A stretch of 64,000 nucleotides of DNA from UBA1672 sp051967755 (lineage in GTDB: Bacteria > Pseudomonadota > Alphaproteobacteria > Micavibrionales > Micavibrionaceae): positions 62,001-126,000 of the forward strand of contig JBQDYD010000003.1 of assembly GCA_051967755.1 (NCBI GenBank), in the 5' to 3' direction. The stretch's first letter is position 1, and each line of letters starts with the position of its first letter. The notes below the pieces were generated by a model. That model was not told the DNA's origin. It did not search any database and worked only from the letters and a program-made list of their open reading frames with translations. Both the position numbers and the translations under genes were made by a program. Shown piece by piece: positions 17,758 through 27,184 of the stretch.

Positions 17758-19857
17758 TTAACGATTTTGCCCTTCTCTCCACCACATCAATAAAAGCACC
17801 GACAAAAGTATCAGCAGTGTCATCCATTCCGGCAGCAGGGCAATATCTCTTACACCTGTGACGGTGAAATCATTATTTTGTTTAAGGGACAGCCAGTTAG
17901 AACCACCATAATGACGTGCATTTGATGTCGCGCTGACCTTGGGGGCGGGAACATCATCCAACCATATTGTGGTTCCCCCGGATGCATCGATCAGAGGTTT
18001 CAGGTGCTTATCTGTGGTGATCACACCACTTAGTTCGGGTGGGTTTAGGTCTCCGACAATGGCAAATTTTCTTGTGCCGTTTACATCCTCAAATGCATAA
18101 ATCCCCAGCTCTTCTGCTTTGTACTTATATGTTAATACTCCGTCATTATCGGCCTTTAGGGTGATTAATTCTGTTTCCTCATTCGGCAGGGTCATCGCGA
18201 TATTTTCTTCGCTTTTACCGTACCCCTGTTTTTTAACGGTAATTGTGTCTTGGTTAACACGCACGGTTAGGGCACGTTCATCCAATTCAGGCTCTTTCAT
18301 AAGCCAATGAACAATGCGCCTTAATAATTCTGCATGCGGCCCGCCCCCTTCGTACCCACGAGACCAGAGCCATATATGGTCACTTGATAATTGTGCGACG
18401 CGGCCTTCTCCCACGCGATCCAAAATCAGCAGCGGCTTATTATCCGCACCTTTCATCAGTTCATCACCACGGTTTTGTTTGATATCAATATATCTAAGCC
18501 ATGACCCCCAATTTTCTTTTTCATCTTTGGTTTGCGCTTTGTTTTTCCAAATAAGACTTTTGGTCACCGGATGCTGGTGTCCGATCTCTGTTACAGATGG
18601 GGTGTATTTATGTTCTATTATATCCCCGGTCGGGCTTGCGGGCAGTATTTCCCCTAATGGTGTATCGTAAACGGACCGTCTGCTGGAAAATGCGGGGCCA
18701 CTTGCTTCTAAAAATGCGCCGCCTTCACGAACATATCGCACAATATTGTGAAAATAGCGGTCAGGCAGGATGTTGTTCACGCGGTAACGGTCGAAAATAA
18801 TCAGATCGAAATCATAGAGTTTTACTTCAAATAATTCACGAAACGGAAATGCAATCAGTGACAGTTCCCGTTTGGGGGTGTAGTCAAATTTCTGTGGTTC
18901 TCTAAGGATTGTAAAATGTACCAAGTCGACACCCGGATCAGATGTCAGCAAGTCACGCCATGTGCGTTCCCCCGAATGTGGGATACCGGATACAAGAAGT
19001 ACCTTCAGACGATCCCGCACACCATTGACAAGGATGGCTGTCTTGTTATTGGCAAGCGTGATTTCATCTTTCACCCCCGCGACAGACAGTGAAAATACAT
19101 TCTGGCCGGGATGCTGAATAGGGATGTTGAATGATTGCTCTTTGTTAACAGGCACATCAAAACTGCGCTGCGACCCATCATGGAGCTTTAATGTTACATG
19201 TGCTCTGCTTTGTCCGATATTACGTGTGTCATCGATGCGGTATTTAACGGTAATTTCTTTGCCCACAAGCCCGTATGCAGAGGCATGGGTGACAATAATT
19301 TGCCTGTCTTTTTCATTTCTTTTGCCACTGAGCAGGGCATGAACCGGGCCGTATGCGTCAAATTGGGCTTCGTTTTTAGGAACATCGTGGATTTGTCCGT
19401 CACTTAAGAAGATCACGCCCGCCCGCCTTTTTTGCGGGACATCTGTCAGAGCCTGATCAAGCGAACCAAACAGATCAGTACGGTTGGTTAATGTTGCGTT
19501 TTTGGGCGCGTTTATGATCCGCGTTTCAAATGAATTGCTCTGTTTTAGTTCTTTTTCAAGATAACTCAGGGCGGCCTGTGTTCTTTCTTTTCGTTTTTCG
19601 AAATTTTGGCTTGTGCTTTGATCGACGACGATTACCGCCACATCCTTTACGTAGTTGCGGTCTTCTTGCAAAAGAGAGGGCTGCAATAATGCCAGAATAA
19701 ACGCAGCGAACATAATCACTCTCATAACAATGCCGCGTTTGTAACGCAGGAATGACAGCGCCAGAAGCACTATGCCGATAACACCTATAGCCCACAGCCA
19801 TTGCGTATCAATTGATGGTGTGAAATGTAAGGTTGTAGATAAACGCGATGTGTCCAT
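17758..19857 (-). CDS. membrane protein with glutamine amidotransferase-like domain
   Basis: A 699-residue protein with two N-terminal helices (about residues 17-35 and 44-62). A VWA-like region follows (VAVIVVDQSTSQN and GVIFLSDGQIHD), then a class I glutamine amidotransferase-like fold (DLIIFDRYRVNN, YVREGGAFLEASGPAF) and one C-terminal helix. The usual catalytic Cys is not obvious, so it may be non-enzymatic. It is the last gene of the moxR-DUF58-BatA operon and overlaps the preceding stop by one base (TAATG). Families of this layout accompany MoxR systems; the function is unknown. Confidence 0.75.
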   Translation of the reverse strand: MDTSRLSTTLHFTPSIDTQWLWAIGVIGIVLLALSFLRYKRGIVMRVIMFAAFILALLQPSLLQEDRNYVKDVAVIVVDQSTSQNFEKRKERTQAALSYLEKELKQSNSFETRIINAPKNATLTNRTDLFGSLDQALTDVPQKRRAGVIFLSDGQIHDVPKNEAQFDAYGPVHALLSGKRNEKDRQIIVTHASAYGLVGKEITVKYRIDDTRNIGQSRAHVTLKLHDGSQRSFDVPVNKEQSFNIPIQHPGQNVFSLSVAGVKDEITLANNKTAILVNGVRDRLKVLLVSGIPHSGERTWRDLLTSDPGVDLVHFTILREPQKFDYTPKRELSLIAFPFRELFEVKLYDFDLIIFDRYRVNNILPDRYFHNIVRYVREGGAFLEASGPAFSSRRSVYDTPLGEILPASPTGDIIEHKYTPSVTEIGHQHPVTKSLIWKNKAQTKDEKENWGSWLRYIDIKQNRGDELMKGADNKPLLILDRVGEGRVAQLSSDHIWLWSRGYEGGGPHAELLRRIVHWLMKEPELDERALTVRVNQDTITVKKQGYGKSEENIAMTLPNEETELITLKADNDGVLTYKYKAEELGIYAFEDVNGTRKFAIVGDLNPPELSGVITTDKHLKPLIDASGGTTIWLDDVPAPKVSATSNARHYGGSNWLSLKQNNDFTVTGVRDIALLPEWMTLLILLSVLLLMWWREGQNR

Positions 19858-22619
19858 TATCGATCCAACCTTTCTAATATGTGCGGAATATGTACCTGAT
19901 CGGCTTTGTAATTTCCTGTCAGTGCGTACATAACAAGGTTAACGCCAAATCGCATTGCCATTTCACGTTGGCGGGAATCCGGGGAATTGTTAAAGCGGCT
20001 AAAGCTTCGCTCCCCCATAGAGTCGGCCCATGAGCCCACCCAATCATTACTGCCGATAAGAACTGAGCTGACATTATCGCGTCCGCTAGCGCTATAGCGT
20101 TCGACCCATAAGGTGCCTGAGCTATAGCGGCCGGGATATTCATCAAGCAAGTAAAAAGCGCGCCCCAAAACATGATCATCCGGTACGGGAATAATTGGTG
20201 GAATGTTCAGTGATGCCGTAATACGTCGTAACGCCTTGGCATTGTCTGTGTTGACCATGCTGGAGGTTGATCGGTTTTGATCGCGCGTATCAAAAATTAT
20301 CGTACCGCCATGATCAAGATAGCTTTGTATATTTTGCATGACCTTATCGGAATAGACCTTTTGTCGGTCACTGATCGCCCAGTAAATAAGCGGGAAAAAA
20401 GACAGCGTATCTGTCTCAGGGTTAAGCTTGGCTATGCCCTCCGGCTCTACGGATGTTCTTTTGTGCAAGGTCGCGGATAGTGATTCAAGGCCGCGGCGTG
20501 TTAGGTTATCGAGCTCCGTATCGCCTGTTTCAATATAGGCAAGATAAAACGCACCTGCATATGTAATGTCAGATGTTTCATCTGCTTGTGCAGTAGAGAG
20601 GGGGATAAAAGCAAGCAGGGTTAATGAGGCATAGGATATTTTGCGGAGCAGGAGCGCACCACTGCCGGCGATAATAATCATGATGATCCAATCTATTAAG
20701 AACAGGCCTAGGGCCGCATATAAAAGATAGGGCATGATACTGATCTCATATTCTTGTTCATATTGTGTTGTTAAAATACCTGTCGGCAAAGACGTCGGAG
20801 CAAGTAAGGGGGGGAGGTTTACCCCTAAATTAAAGGCATATTGTGTTTGCCCGTTACCATAGATACCGGGCGGATTTAGCGAGTTAGGGATAAAATTGTC
20901 CATTTTGTCTGCGGATAAAGGAGGAACAGCGGCCGGTGGCGGCATTAATCCGCCATACCCATCCATAATCAGGATCGGATCAAGTGTGGTGAAATTGCGG
21001 CTGGCGGTAACGGCGCTTGTACCCGCCAAACTGACGGTGCGTTTTAGAACAGACACGTATAATCCTGACAGGCAAAAGTTAGACCAATCTGTGTTTGCTG
21101 TTGTATGGATCAGAACGATTAAGCCCTTATCCTGTTGCCGAGCGGTAATAAAAGGCGTGCCATCACTAAGGCGTGCCCATACTTTTTGATCTAAATCTTG
21201 TTCCGGATCAGCCAAAACTTGCTGTTTGATGCTTATATCGTCCGGAATGGTCAGGCCATAATATGGGCTTTGTTCTGTAAATGTCGCTATGTTTTGGGGG
21301 GCATCCCATGAAAGGGAGCCTGAAAGTGACCGCCCGCCAGAGCGAAGCATCACAGGCAAGAGAAATTGTTCATTGCCTGAATCAGCAAGGTTGGGGCCAG
21401 AAAACCGTAAGAGTAATCCGCCTTCTTTGACCCAATTTTCAATCGTGTTCAGAGTGTCAGTCGGCATCGCACCAACGTCAGGTAAAATCAAAACGGAGAC
21501 TTTATCTTCTTCTATTAATTTAACAGGATCAGCGATGATAATTTGTGAAAAAGGCTCCAGTGCGCGTTTAATGTAATAGCTGGCTTCAATGAGTGGTGCG
21601 GAGCTCTCTGCATCTGCTGCGGCTGCAATCCCGACTTTTCGCTTTTTATATTGATCATCTAACAGGAAGAGCCCGCCAGCGCCACGTCGCCCGCTAATTT
21701 CAAATCGGGCGATTTTGCTGACCAAGTCCTCAAGGATATCGAATGATATTGTAAGGGGCAGATCTTCGTGGCTAAGGGTGTCGCTTCCAACGTCGAGAAT
21801 ATCGTTTTTATCCGCCATCGCCCTTACTGTGACAGGGGTGTTGATCGCGGCGTTACGAACAGTATCGACATCAATACTAATTTTAGGCTTGTTGGTATCA
21901 TCATTCTTCTGTGCGGCGTTTGCACTAGGCCTTAGAATAAGTGGAAGGCGTTCTGTTGGTGGGGTGATGTAGCTAAGGCTTCCTTGGTTTTGGGCTATTG
22001 CAAGTGCTTCACGAATATTTCCTTCATCTAATCCGTGCGATAGCCAGATGCTATGTATGGATTTACGGACACGGTTATTCTCTAGCGTTTCTTTTAAAAT
22101 TGTATAGTCCGCAGGCCAAGGATTTGGTGCTAGGCCTCTGATGATAGAAAGAGCATCAGCTTCGCTCAGCGGGCCTGACTGCCTGATTTTTGTTTCGCCT
22201 AATGCCGCTGTCGTAGGTGTAATATAAATTTCACGACCTTCTCTCGCGGCTTGTGTGATGCTTTCTTCCGCACTGTCTAGTTGCTCATCCCATGTTTGTG
22301 CACTTGCCCAACTATTATCGATGATAATACGTACAGGGCCATAGCCCGGGATGGAGTCTGCGGGGTTTATCACAGGGTTTGCCATTGCAATAATGATAAG
22401 AGCGGCGAGTAACAGCCTTAATAATAAAATCCACCAAGGGGACTTACTCGGTGTTTGTTCTTCTGAAACAAGCCCATGTAGAAAACGTGTTGCAGGGAAG
22501 AATATGGTTTTGGGTGCAGGCGGCGTAATCCGTAAAATGTACCAAATGACAGGCAAAGCAAGAAGCGCCGACAGGATGATCGGCTGCATAAAAACAATTT
22601 GCGAGAGAAAGGCGATCAT
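19857..22619 (-). CDS. BatA N-terminal / DUF4159 membrane protein
   Basis: The start at 22619 gives 920 residues beginning MIAFLSQIVFMQPIILSALL, the typical BatA opening. It overlaps the upstream DUF58 stop as ATGA. After two N-terminal helices comes a VWA-like domain, then two central transmembrane helices (near residues 640-690). The C-terminal DUF4159 domain contains FFPLIYWAISDRQKVYSD and YLDHGGTIIFDTRDQ. The frame also stays open to 22652 but that start is less likely. Such proteins are part of MoxR-DUF58 operons in alphaproteobacteria; the molecular role is not known. Confidence 0.8.
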   Translation of the reverse strand: MIAFLSQIVFMQPIILSALLALPVIWYILRITPPAPKTIFFPATRFLHGLVSEEQTPSKSPWWILLLRLLLAALIIIAMANPVINPADSIPGYGPVRIIIDNSWASAQTWDEQLDSAEESITQAAREGREIYITPTTAALGETKIRQSGPLSEADALSIIRGLAPNPWPADYTILKETLENNRVRKSIHSIWLSHGLDEGNIREALAIAQNQGSLSYITPPTERLPLILRPSANAAQKNDDTNKPKISIDVDTVRNAAINTPVTVRAMADKNDILDVGSDTLSHEDLPLTISFDILEDLVSKIARFEISGRRGAGGLFLLDDQYKKRKVGIAAAADAESSAPLIEASYYIKRALEPFSQIIIADPVKLIEEDKVSVLILPDVGAMPTDTLNTIENWVKEGGLLLRFSGPNLADSGNEQFLLPVMLRSGGRSLSGSLSWDAPQNIATFTEQSPYYGLTIPDDISIKQQVLADPEQDLDQKVWARLSDGTPFITARQQDKGLIVLIHTTANTDWSNFCLSGLYVSVLKRTVSLAGTSAVTASRNFTTLDPILIMDGYGGLMPPPAAVPPLSADKMDNFIPNSLNPPGIYGNGQTQYAFNLGVNLPPLLAPTSLPTGILTTQYEQEYEISIMPYLLYAALGLFLIDWIIMIIIAGSGALLLRKISYASLTLLAFIPLSTAQADETSDITYAGAFYLAYIETGDTELDNLTRRGLESLSATLHKRTSVEPEGIAKLNPETDTLSFFPLIYWAISDRQKVYSDKVMQNIQSYLDHGGTIIFDTRDQNRSTSSMVNTDNAKALRRITASLNIPPIIPVPDDHVLGRAFYLLDEYPGRYSSGTLWVERYSASGRDNVSSVLIGSNDWVGSWADSMGERSFSRFNNSPDSRQREMAMRFGVNLVMYALTGNYKADQVHIPHILERLDR

Positions 22620-23509
22620 TGCTCGTGCTCTCCCATGCTTAAGATTTGCCAAATCTGACGAAGTGTAACTTCAATATCATTATCCGTACGATGAAAAACG
22701 TAATGCCATTGATAACTCTCAGCTAGGTTTCGGACAGTTTCTATATGCTCAATAATACGTTCTTGATAGGCCTGCCTTACAGACGCAACATGGTTGATGA
22801 TTTCTTTATCACCGTTTGGGGCTTTGAAACGGATGCGCCCGTTATAGGAGAGGTCAATCTCTGTGGGATCAAGGACCTGAATGATCAACGCACTTTGTGT
22901 TTGTTTGCTTAGGGCGATGAATGAGCGCTCAATTTCTTCTATCGGCCTTAGAAAATCACCTGCACCGATAAAAAATGCATGGCGCGGCATGCTCAGACTT
23001 TCTGTATCGGGGAGTGTTTCGTCAATCGCAGAGCGTTGGAACAGAAACTCAGTGATTTTTGCCATGGTTTCTTCGCTGCGGCCTGTGCGCTCTTCTCCAT
23101 AGATACCGATTTGCTCTTTTGCTTTTTTCAACAGTAAAGCCAAGGAAAGGGATAAAATCTGCGCACATTCCTGTTTTGAATACGCCGTTTCATTTGATGC
23201 AAAGCTCATCGATGGGCCACCTGCACACCATAGAAAAACTTTGCGGGTTATTTGCCATTCTTTTTGCTTTATGAATACCTGATCACCCTTCGCTGATTGG
23301 CGCCAATCAATGTCTTGCGGCCTGTCAGAGGCGTCATATTCTCGGTACTGCCAGAATTTCTCACCTGTTCCAGACTTTTTGCGCGCATGTTCACCATGGA
23401 TGATATTATCAGCGAGCGTTTCTGATTTTATCATCAGCGCAGGCAATGACAGAACCGATTGTTCTGCCCGATCACGAAGCTTTTCTATATGTGACAAGAT
23501 ACCCATCAA
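22616..23509 (-). CDS. DUF58 domain protein
   Basis: A 297-residue soluble protein with the DUF58 core. GTGEKFWQYREYDASDRPQD and IDWRQSAKGDQVFIKQKE match the conserved GxGxEF..lReY..GD..R.IDWr.SAr pattern. DUF58 proteins carry a VWA-like fold and occur right after moxR, where they are thought to be AAA+ ATPase clients or adaptors. Here the gene is 11 bases after moxR and overlaps the next gene by 4 bases, so translation is coupled. Confidence 0.88.
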   Translation of the reverse strand: MMGILSHIEKLRDRAEQSVLSLPALMIKSETLADNIIHGEHARKKSGTGEKFWQYREYDASDRPQDIDWRQSAKGDQVFIKQKEWQITRKVFLWCAGGPSMSFASNETAYSKQECAQILSLSLALLLKKAKEQIGIYGEERTGRSEETMAKITEFLFQRSAIDETLPDTESLSMPRHAFFIGAGDFLRPIEEIERSFIALSKQTQSALIIQVLDPTEIDLSYNGRIRFKAPNGDKEIINHVASVRQAYQERIIEHIETVRNLAESYQWHYVFHRTDNDIEVTLRQIWQILSMGEHEQ

Positions 23510-23520
23510 TCCAAGCGATC

Positions 23521-24513
23521 TTATAAGCTATGCACGATCTCGGCGATTAAGTCTTCCAGGCGTATGCCTTGTGTTCGTGCTTTGAAATTCAGTGCCATAC
23601 GATGACGCAGAACAGGCGCGGCCAATTCAATTACATCTTCTTCTAGCGGGGCAGGGCGACCTTGTAAAAGTGCGCGGGCGCGAACGGCAAGTGCCAAACC
23701 CTGTGACCCTCTCGGGCCCGGTGCCCAAGCAATATATTCATTTACCAAATCATGGGCATGCTCACCGGGGCGTAAGGCACGAACCAAATCAACGATCATA
23801 TCAACAATGCCGTCACCAACGGGCATATCACGGACCAGATGCTGGATATCCATCAAGTCTTGCGGGTTCATAATGGTGTCCGCGTTTGCTTTCATATTTG
23901 TTGTGGTGCTTAAAACAATCTCGCGCTCCGAATCGTAATCAGGATAAGTGACGTCGATTTGCATTAGGAATCTATCAAGCTGCGCCTCGGGGAGGGGGTA
24001 TGTTCCCTCTTGCTCAATCGGGTTTTGTGTCGCAAGAACATGAAAAGGCTCGGGCAATTTCTGCGGTACGCCTGCGACAGAGACCTCTTTTTCCTGCATT
24101 GCCTGCAAAAGCGCAGATTGTGTTCGCGGGGATGCACGGTTAATTTCATCGGCCATGAAAAACTGCGTGAAAATAGGCCCTTCAATAAATCGGAAGGCGC
24201 GTTTGCCTTTGGCGTCTTGTTCTAAAACCTCTGAGCCGAGGATATCTGCGGGCATTAAGTCAGGCGTACATTGGACGCGGTTTGACCCAAGGCCTAGAAC
24301 AGTTGCAACGGTTTCAACCAATAATGTTTTAGCCAAGCCGGGTACACCAATAAGGAGAACATGACCGCCTGAGATAAGAGTGATCAAGGTTTGATCAACA
24401 ATTTGTTCTTGTCCGATAATTACTTTTGAAATTTCTTTTTTGGCCGCGCTAACTTTTGCGTGCGCATCATCGAAAAATTCAGGGTTTTTCAGGTCTGTCT
24501 TTGCAGAGGCCAT
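23521..24513 (-). CDS. MoxR-family AAA+ ATPase
   Basis: A 330-residue AAA+ chaperone-like ATPase. Walker A is GVPGLAKTLL, Walker B with the following helix reads FFMADEINRASPRTQSALLQ, and sensor-type ATQNPIEQEGTYPLPEAQLD follows. MoxR proteins are thought to remodel or activate VWA-domain partners such as those encoded next. The start at 24513 is chosen because AAGGAAGGA lies just upstream; the frame opens earlier. It heads a four-gene minus-strand operon. Confidence 0.93.
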   Translation of the reverse strand: MASAKTDLKNPEFFDDAHAKVSAAKKEISKVIIGQEQIVDQTLITLISGGHVLLIGVPGLAKTLLVETVATVLGLGSNRVQCTPDLMPADILGSEVLEQDAKGKRAFRFIEGPIFTQFFMADEINRASPRTQSALLQAMQEKEVSVAGVPQKLPEPFHVLATQNPIEQEGTYPLPEAQLDRFLMQIDVTYPDYDSEREIVLSTTTNMKANADTIMNPQDLMDIQHLVRDMPVGDGIVDMIVDLVRALRPGEHAHDLVNEYIAWAPGPRGSQGLALAVRARALLQGRPAPLEEDVIELAAPVLRHRMALNFKARTQGIRLEDLIAEIVHSL

Positions 24514-24591
24514 AGTATAAAATCCTTCCTTTAAAAGTCTTAGATTGTATAATACGCAAATATAAACGAATTGCATGCTCAAAATTTAAAA

Positions 24592-25794
24592 ATGTCCCTT
24601 GAAATTAAACGTCATATTGTCGCGCAGGATTGGATGCGCAGCCCTCAGGTTGAAAAGCTGTTCACTGCATTGCAGGGGCATGTCGATGCGGATGAGCCGC
24701 AAGCCCTTTTTGTTGGTGGGTGTGTGCGTAATGTTTTGCTTGGCAAAGACGTGGAGGATTATGATGTTGCAACTCCGCTTGCGCCCGAACATGTTGCAGA
24801 AATTCTGGAGAGGGAAGGCGCAAAAGTCATTCCCACAGGAATAGATCACGGTACAGTCACGGCTGTTATTGATGATATGGTGTTTGAAATCACGACTTTG
24901 CGTAAGGATGAGGAAACGGATGGTCGGCATGCCGTCGTCTCCTTCACAGAGTCATGGGTTGAGGATGCTGAACGTCGGGATTTTACGATCAATACCCTTT
25001 TATTAGACCCCTCAGGGAATGTTTATGACCCGCTTCATCAGGGGCTCGAGGATCTTGATGCGCGCTTGGTGCGGTTTGTCGGTGACCCTGCTGCGCGGAT
25101 TGAAGAAGATCATTTGCGCATCTTACGTTTTTTCAGGTTTTCGGCGATTTATGGGCAGGAATTTGATAAAAACGGCCTGAAAGCATGCCAAAGGGCAGCA
25201 AGTTCGATAGAAAAACTGTCAAAAGAACGCATTACACAGGAATTTTTTAAGATTATCGCATCGGATAAACCGTATGACGTCCTTGATGTCATGTTTACTC
25301 ATGATGTTTTGTCGTCTTTTTGTTTCCCTGATTACGATCCTGAATTCTTTGAGCATTTTTGCACTTTCCAATCCAGATATGGTCTTGGCGCGCTATCATC
25401 AAGGCTGTTCGTTTTCGCGAATTTGAATATGGCGAACGTTAAAATGATGGAGCGGCTTATACTTTTCCCCAAAGTTTTCCTCAAAGACATGCAGGCCGTG
25501 CAAGGTGCACTGACCCTATCTGACCTTTCAAGTGAACAGGCCGTAAAGGAGTGTGTTTACAGGTATGGGCGGAGTATTACGGCGCAAGCGCTGATGATTG
25601 AGCTGGTGCAAGACCGTGTCATGAACGGCTATGCGCCTACCGCTTTGGGGATAATTCAGGAATGGGATATTCCGGATTTTCCTGTCTCGGGTAATGACTT
25701 AAAGGCGAAGGGAGTTCCCGAAGGCCCTGAAATGGGGCGGGAGCTTAAACGCCTTGAACAGGAATGGATTGATGGTGGCTTTCAGTCCCGTTGA
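24592..25794 (+). CDS. CCA tRNA nucleotidyltransferase / poly(A) polymerase family
   Basis: This class II nucleotidyltransferase adds CCA to tRNA 3' ends or AMP to RNA. The 400-residue protein has FVGGCVRNVLLGKDVEDYDV (nucleotide-binding GG and catalytic DYD), RRDFTINTLLLDPSGNVYD and the RNA-binding EEDHLRILRFFRFSAIYG. The alphaproteobacterial enzyme of this size usually works as a CCA-adding enzyme. ATG 24592 is preferred over a TTG at 24571. It diverges from moxR with 78 bases between starts. Confidence 0.9.
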   Translation: MSLEIKRHIVAQDWMRSPQVEKLFTALQGHVDADEPQALFVGGCVRNVLLGKDVEDYDVATPLAPEHVAEILEREGAKVIPTGIDHGTVTAVIDDMVFEITTLRKDEETDGRHAVVSFTESWVEDAERRDFTINTLLLDPSGNVYDPLHQGLEDLDARLVRFVGDPAARIEEDHLRILRFFRFSAIYGQEFDKNGLKACQRAASSIEKLSKERITQEFFKIIASDKPYDVLDVMFTHDVLSSFCFPDYDPEFFEHFCTFQSRYGLGALSSRLFVFANLNMANVKMMERLILFPKVFLKDMQAVQGALTLSDLSSEQAVKECVYRYGRSITAQALMIELVQDRVMNGYAPTALGIIQEWDIPDFPVSGNDLKAKGVPEGPEMGRELKRLEQEWIDGGFQSR

Positions 25795-25875
25795 AAAGGC
25801 CGATAAGTTTGCATTTTTACGCCCTGTAATTTAACGTACTAAAAAATAAAAAGCAGAGTGTAAACAGGGTTTAAA

Positions 25876-27039
25876 ATGTCAAACGATGAAGACTTAGCAC
25901 ATAAAATAAATGAGGCTGCGTCTAAATTCTATTACCATGTGAGAGAGCCATATAGCGCCGCCGATGAGGTGCGCATATTCAGCAGTTATCATTGTTCTGA
26001 AAAGCCTGATTTGACCAAAATGGAAGGCAAAGAACAGGATATTCACCGCAAGCGCCATTTCGCCAAAAAAGGTGTTGATCTGATAACAGGTGAAAAAGTT
26101 GATCCGCGTCATGATGCGGATGAAAAAATCATTATGAGCCGCATTAATGCGGCGCAAGAGGTGGTGTGTGAACTTATTTCCGACGCGCATGTGGAGGAGC
26201 TGGCGCAGCATATCTATGATCAGGTTCAGGGGCGTGATGACAAGGAAGTTTTTCTTTTACGTAATTCCGTCATGAAGGAAGGGCAGGTGTCTTACAATTT
26301 CCTTAGTCCGACATATGATTTTATGCTGATTGATGCCTTGCATGATGAACTGGACCTTATTGATAAAGACCACGGCATTACCTTTAAAATGGCAACAGCC
26401 CTGCGCTTGAATGATACCCGCCGTGTCTACAGTGACCCGATACAACGTCTTGCACGCCAAGCATATATGGATACAGACGATCTGGAGCAAATGCGCGGTA
26501 AAAACGTTTTAATCGCAGATGAGCATGTGCAGTCAGGCGCGATGGTGACAACAATTTATTCCCTATTAAAAAAGATGGGCGGAGATACGAATGTGATGGG
26601 GGTTACCACATTAACGTCTCATCCGACTATGACCACCTTAAGCCCGAATGAAGATGTGAATATGATGTTGCGTGATTATCTGCCCGGGTCGGATTATAAG
26701 GATTTAGAAGGTACGCTAAACCGATTGGGGCTTGGCTATGATACTTTAACCGCAAGAGAGGGGCTTTATGTGCTTGCGCTTGTGATGGATGGGCATGACC
26801 CCGAACAGAAATCACAATTTGTGAAATTGGAGGAAAGCTTAAGTGGTGGAAGAAACGTTGTTGAGGGTGTGGAAGATGACCTTCATGCCGCCCTTATGAG
26901 CCCCCCATTGGATGTTCAGGCTTTTGATGATGGCATCTCAAATCTATTGAAAGATAGAAACAGCACATTTTATCGCACGCTCGATTTGTCTGAGGGTGAA
27001 AATAACAAAGAAGAGGAGGGCTTGAGCCATGACGGATAA
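25876..27039 (+). CDS. phosphoribosyltransferase-like protein, unknown
   Basis: A 387-residue protein without a family I can name. The stretch NVLIADEHVQSGAMVTTIYS (about residues 210-229) resembles the PRPP-binding loop of type I phosphoribosyltransferases, where two acidic residues precede a small-residue turn. The downstream GGDTNVMGVTTLTSHPTM fits the following strand. The N-terminal 150 residues are charged and helical. It is followed by an overlapping small gene and faces an ATP-grasp gene. A purine or pyrimidine salvage role is possible but not shown. Confidence 0.6.
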   Translation: MSNDEDLAHKINEAASKFYYHVREPYSAADEVRIFSSYHCSEKPDLTKMEGKEQDIHRKRHFAKKGVDLITGEKVDPRHDADEKIIMSRINAAQEVVCELISDAHVEELAQHIYDQVQGRDDKEVFLLRNSVMKEGQVSYNFLSPTYDFMLIDALHDELDLIDKDHGITFKMATALRLNDTRRVYSDPIQRLARQAYMDTDDLEQMRGKNVLIADEHVQSGAMVTTIYSLLKKMGGDTNVMGVTTLTSHPTMTTLSPNEDVNMMLRDYLPGSDYKDLEGTLNRLGLGYDTLTAREGLYVLALVMDGHDPEQKSQFVKLEESLSGGRNVVEGVEDDLHAALMSPPLDVQAFDDGISNLLKDRNSTFYRTLDLSEGENNKEEEGLSHDG

Positions 27040-27184
27040 AAAACATTATAAAAAGAAGTCCCCTGATCCGTACCCGAAGGAATGGTTGATATCGGAACAA
27101 GAAAAGCAAGAATTTAAAGACGCTGATAATGCAGTTATGGATATGATTGCTGATGTCTTGAAATCATCTGATAAAGAAAATTAG
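27029..27184 (+). CDS. small charged protein of 51 residues, unknown
   Basis: ATG at 27029 overlaps the end of the phosphoribosyltransferase-like gene by 11 bases. It is preceded by a strong ribosome binding site GAGGAGGG with 8-base spacing. The product is lysine- and aspartate-rich, begins MTDKKHYKKKSPDPYPKEWL and ends in a predicted helix. The coupling suggests it works with the upstream gene. It converges with the ATP-grasp gene, overlapping it by 4 bases. Confidence 0.6.
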   Translation: MTDKKHYKKKSPDPYPKEWLISEQEKQEFKDADNAVMDMIADVLKSSDKEN